14,466 nt of DNA from a bacterium. GTDB lineage: Bacteria > Sumerlaeota > Sumerlaeia > UBA8349. Below are positions 11,615-14,466 of this stretch, piece after piece. The notes under the pieces are model-generated. The model did not search any database. It had not been told where the DNA came from and saw only the letters and a program-made list of their open reading frames with translations. Position 1 is the stretch's first letter. Every line of letters starts with the position of its first letter. Where the stretch lies: positions 1-14,466 of the forward strand of contig JABMPG010000225.1 in NCBI GenBank assembly GCA_013203855.1, read 5' to 3'. Made by a program: the position numbers and the translations under genes.

Positions 11615-14466
11615 ATGATCCGTGGCAACCGCATCTATCGCTATGTCTTGGGGACTCTGCTGTTCGGTTTGCCGTTCTCGATAGCGACTCCGGGCTTTTC
11701 CGCCGGAGAGAACGAGGCCATCTCCGGCCTCGATCCAAAGATTCACGAAGACAACAACCCCTCCTGGGACGGCATCGAATGGACGCAGGTTTCGCCCGGC
11801 CATGGAGGCACCTGCTGGTATCTGAGAATCCATCCTTCCGACCCGAATACCGAGATGGAATCGGTTGACATGGGCGGGTCCTATATCACCCACGACGGAG
11901 CCAAGTCCTTCAAATCCGTGAACGATCCCGACTGGGCCTTCCCCCGCCTGCACTATCTTGCCGCCATCGACTTCAGCACGAAGAGCCCCGACATCGGATA
12001 CGCGGTGTCGGAAGGCAACGGCGCCTTCAAGACCACCGACCGGGGTCGCACCTGGCAGCCCCTTGCCGAAACGCCCGCCGACCACCTCTTCCAGAATGCC
12101 GCGATGCCCACCTTGAGGACGGTCGCTCCCCGCGCTCCCCTTTGCGCTGTGACCATCGATCCGGACGATCCCGAGACGGTCTGGGTCGGCGTCGGCCGCT
12201 GGCGGGCCAGTATGATGGACCGTTTCTACCGCCGATTCCCCGAGGGCATGATGCGCTCGACCAACGGCGGCCAGACCTGGACCCGCGTGACGGACGCCTT
12301 CCCCCCCCACGCGATGCTGCGCAAACTACACATCACGAAGTCCGAGTCCCCCTGGGGCAAACTCCTCATCGCCGGGACCGACCGAGGCATTTACCTCAGC
12401 CGCGACAACGGCCAGACCTGGCTGGATCAATCCCGCAGCGCGCTCTACCACGACGGAGCCCTGAACCCGGCCCGGGAAGCAGACAAGGCGCTTCCCCACG
12501 GTGAAATCTCCGACATGGCCGTCTATCAGAACGACCGGGACAAAAAACTGGCGATCTATGTCGGGCTGGAAACCTGTCCCGTGATCGAAGGAGACCGGAT
12601 CGTCTATTACGGCGGCGCATGGCGCTCCTGGGACCTGGGCAAGACCTGGGAGGACGTGACTGGCAACCTGCGTATGCCGACGAAACTCCTGCTCAATCTC
12701 CCGAAAGGCGCCTATGCCGCACCCTACACCGGAACCGTGAAGCGAATTCTCTGGAATGCCTTTCTCGACGAGAACGACAACCGCAAAATGCTCGAAGACA
12801 TCTCCTGGGACGTGGATACCCAGGATACCGAGCTGCGATCTCTGCGGGATGCCTGGATGAAAAATCGTCCGAAAGAGATGGCCGACCTCTGGGACGAATA
12901 CGAACGCAGCGCCGACAACCTGCCCCCCCTGCATCAGATCCGGGTCGATTCCCGCGATCCGGACGTCTTTTACACAAGCGTCCACGACCGCTGGGTGCCC
13001 TACGGCGTGTGGAAGACCGAGGACGGTGGCAAGCGATGGATCTGCACTACGCGCGGAGCCCAGGGCTGGGCCGATCCGAACTGGGCCGATTACGTCCCGA
13101 AGGATGGCCCCGTCCATAACATTGACCAGGTCTGGACGGCAAAACATCCCATGAACTGGGGCACGCCGACCGCGCCTTTCGGCCTGTGGGACATCCGCCT
13201 CTTCGACCTGTCCCAGTCCGACCCCGACATTCTTCAGTTTCATTCCCACCGCGTCACCTATCGCAGCGAGGACGGCGGAAAAACATGGCAGGATTCCTCG
13301 AACCACTACGTGCCCGGCGCGGATGGCGCCTTCATGGGCAACGGCAACAGCAACATGTGCGTCTTCGACCTCGCCTGGCATCCCAACGACCCCTCGCGGA
13401 TGTTGTTCTGGATGGCCGACTGCGGCATGAAGCGTAGCCGCGACGGAGGGCGCTCCATCAAATCCTTGCCGGAGTCCTCCTTTGGTTCGAACCAATGGGT
13501 GCGGGGCGCCGCCTTCGATCCCGATGATCCCGATCGGTTCTGGCAGGTTTTCGGATGCTCGGACTGGCTGGTTCTCGGGCCTGATGGAGAATCGCTCGTG
13601 AGGGGCACCTACTTTCTCGAGAGCCGCGATTTCGGCGAGACCTGCGAGGGCGTAACCCTCCAGGAGAATGGCAACGCCGACCTGCCCGAACCGATCGAAA
13701 AGTTCGAGATGCACGTCAACCGCCTTCTGGTCGATCCCCGCTCGCCAAAAGAAAAACGCCGCTTCATCGCCGCCCATTCCTCCCTCGACCGGACCGCCGT
13801 CTCGACCAGTGGCGGAGGCATCCGCTCGGACGACAGCCTGGGCGTTTTCATCTCGGAGGACGGCGGAGACACCTGGACCGAGAGCAACGAAGGCATCGAC
13901 CCCGAGAACCGCTGCATTGTCGACCTCGTGCCCGATCCGGAGAACTTCGACGTGATCTACGCGCCCGTCTCGACTCGCCTGGGAAGCAAACCGATCCCCG
14001 GCGGACTCTACGTCAGTCGCGATTCGGGCCAATCCTGGTCGAAACTCGACGGCCTGCCCCTGTTCACCGTCAGCGAGATGGCAATCGGGCCAGACCGAGC
14101 GCTGTATGCCTCAGGCGGATACGGCACGACCTCTTCCGGCTACAAGATCGACGATGGAGGCGGAGTCTTCCGCAGCCGGGACGGTGGCAAGACCTGGGAG
14201 GCGATTCTCAAGGCCACGTGCGTCTCCAACGTCGCGGTGAGCCCCCGCAATCCGAACCTGATCTATTGCACGGTCGACATGGGCCGTCCCAGCGCCGATC
14301 CGAACACCCAGAGCAGCGGCGTGTGGAGATCGGCCGACGGCGGAAAAACCTGGCGGCGCGTCAACCATGGCCTGTCCAGCAATTTCCGCTTCACCCGCAT
14401 CCGCTTCAATCCCCACGTCAAGGGCGAGGTCTGGATCGGGACCTTCGGTACCGGGTACTATCGCAC
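11615..14466 (+). CDS. Secreted Asp-box (BNR/sortilin/GH74-like) beta-propeller protein, 3' end outside the window
   Basis: The frame is open for 950 codons to the window end. A signal peptide covers about 1-30 (hydrophobic VLGTLLFGLPFSI, probable cut after GFSA). The start of the mature protein (W56-TQVSPGHGG, then IHPSDPN, VDMGGSY, SVND) follows the pattern at the head of GH74-type and sortilin-type propellers. Asp-boxes (S-x-D-x-G-x-T-W) begin at residues 140, 215, 262, 338, 468, 551, 747, 801, 854 and 906. Degenerate copies start at 92, 608 (SRDGGRSI) and 670 (SRDFGETC). A charged insert at about 385-435 breaks the blade spacing. GGAGA lies seven bases before the ATG. At least two propellers are implied. 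Proteins of this type include xyloglucanases, sialidase relatives and non-enzymatic binders. I cannot tell which applies, and no catalytic residue is claimed. Confidence 0.85.
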   Translation, partial: MIRGNRIYRYVLGTLLFGLPFSIATPGFSAGENEAISGLDPKIHEDNNPSWDGIEWTQVSPGHGGTCWYLRIHPSDPNTEMESVDMGGSYITHDGAKSFKSVNDPDWAFPRLHYLAAIDFSTKSPDIGYAVSEGNGAFKTTDRGRTWQPLAETPADHLFQNAAMPTLRTVAPRAPLCAVTIDPDDPETVWVGVGRWRASMMDRFYRRFPEGMMRSTNGGQTWTRVTDAFPPHAMLRKLHITKSESPWGKLLIAGTDRGIYLSRDNGQTWLDQSRSALYHDGALNPAREADKALPHGEISDMAVYQNDRDKKLAIYVGLETCPVIEGDRIVYYGGAWRSWDLGKTWEDVTGNLRMPTKLLLNLPKGAYAAPYTGTVKRILWNAFLDENDNRKMLEDISWDVDTQDTELRSLRDAWMKNRPKEMADLWDEYERSADNLPPLHQIRVDSRDPDVFYTSVHDRWVPYGVWKTEDGGKRWICTTRGAQGWADPNWADYVPKDGPVHNIDQVWTAKHPMNWGTPTAPFGLWDIRLFDLSQSDPDILQFHSHRVTYRSEDGGKTWQDSSNHYVPGADGAFMGNGNSNMCVFDLAWHPNDPSRMLFWMADCGMKRSRDGGRSIKSLPESSFGSNQWVRGAAFDPDDPDRFWQVFGCSDWLVLGPDGESLVRGTYFLESRDFGETCEGVTLQENGNADLPEPIEKFEMHVNRLLVDPRSPKEKRRFIAAHSSLDRTAVSTSGGGIRSDDSLGVFISEDGGDTWTESNEGIDPENRCIVDLVPDPENFDVIYAPVSTRLGSKPIPGGLYVSRDSGQSWSKLDGLPLFTVSEMAIGPDRALYASGGYGTTSSGYKIDDGGGVFRSRDGGKTWEAILKATCVSNVAVSPRNPNLIYCTVDMGRPSADPNTQSSGVWRSADGGKTWRRVNHGLSSNFRFTRIRFNPHVKGEVWIGTFGTGYYR

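Noticed and set aside
12326..14032. Long open frame of 568 codons on the minus strand
   Set aside because: It lies wholly opposite the Asp-box gene. High GC at third positions opens antisense frames, and the translation shows no recognisable domain, while the plus-strand frame has regular Asp-boxes.

Overview
The window reads as chromosomal DNA of a GC-rich bacterium with an outer membrane. The support is a Pal-type lipoprotein, two large exported proteins with signal peptides, and Shine-Dalgarno sequences ahead of nearly every gene. Ribosomal proteins S6 and S18 carry long low-complexity tails that the well-studied model bacteria lack. Together with the beta-helix and Asp-box exoproteins, this suggests a poorly cultured lineage of environmental polysaccharide degraders (for example near PVC, Hydrogenedentota or Sumerlaeota). 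I cannot fix the phylum from the sequence alone.

Left part (about 1-6830, all minus strand, so transcription runs from high to low coordinates): a housekeeping translation block in the order prs - rplY - pth - rpsF - ssb - rpsR - rplI, then a PDZ/radical-SAM/DUF512 gene, then the first 164 codons of fusA, which leaves the window at base 1. A good promoter (TTGAAA-N17-TATATT) precedes prs. rplY and pth overlap by four bases. A compact UUCG-loop terminator follows the pth stop codon at once and separates prs-rplY-pth from rpsF-ssb-rpsR-rplI. The rpsF leader holds a perfect 8-bp hairpin at the place where S6:S18 autoregulatory elements are known in other bacteria. A second strong terminator follows rplI. 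fusA has its own candidate promoter.

Middle part (6830-9276): a 324-base stretch without a gene between the prs promoter and pal, containing one clean inverted repeat, then pal on the plus strand with a 13-bp-stem terminator. Next comes an NtrC-type response regulator behind a TTGCCC-N17-TATAAT promoter. The regulator has no histidine kinase beside it, and its sigma54-contact loop reads GAFTDA rather than GAFTGA.

Right part (9409-14466, plus strand): two secreted proteins, probably one transcription unit. The first has a fibronectin-III-like N-terminal domain and a right-handed beta-helix with an N-A-D / G-D-D acidic pair like that of GH28- and GH110-type enzymes. The second is a very long Asp-box (BNR/sortilin/GH74-like) beta-propeller protein that runs off the end of the window. 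Together they look like an exported carbohydrate-handling pair, but substrate and activity cannot be read from the sequence.

The most unusual signals are the matching Arg/Gly-rich tails on the partner proteins S6 (C-terminal) and S18 (N-terminal), a 10-base G run and 24-bp tandem repeats inside the S6 tail, and the exported beta-helix/propeller pair. I saw no CRISPR array, tRNA, rRNA, insertion sequence or phage gene.
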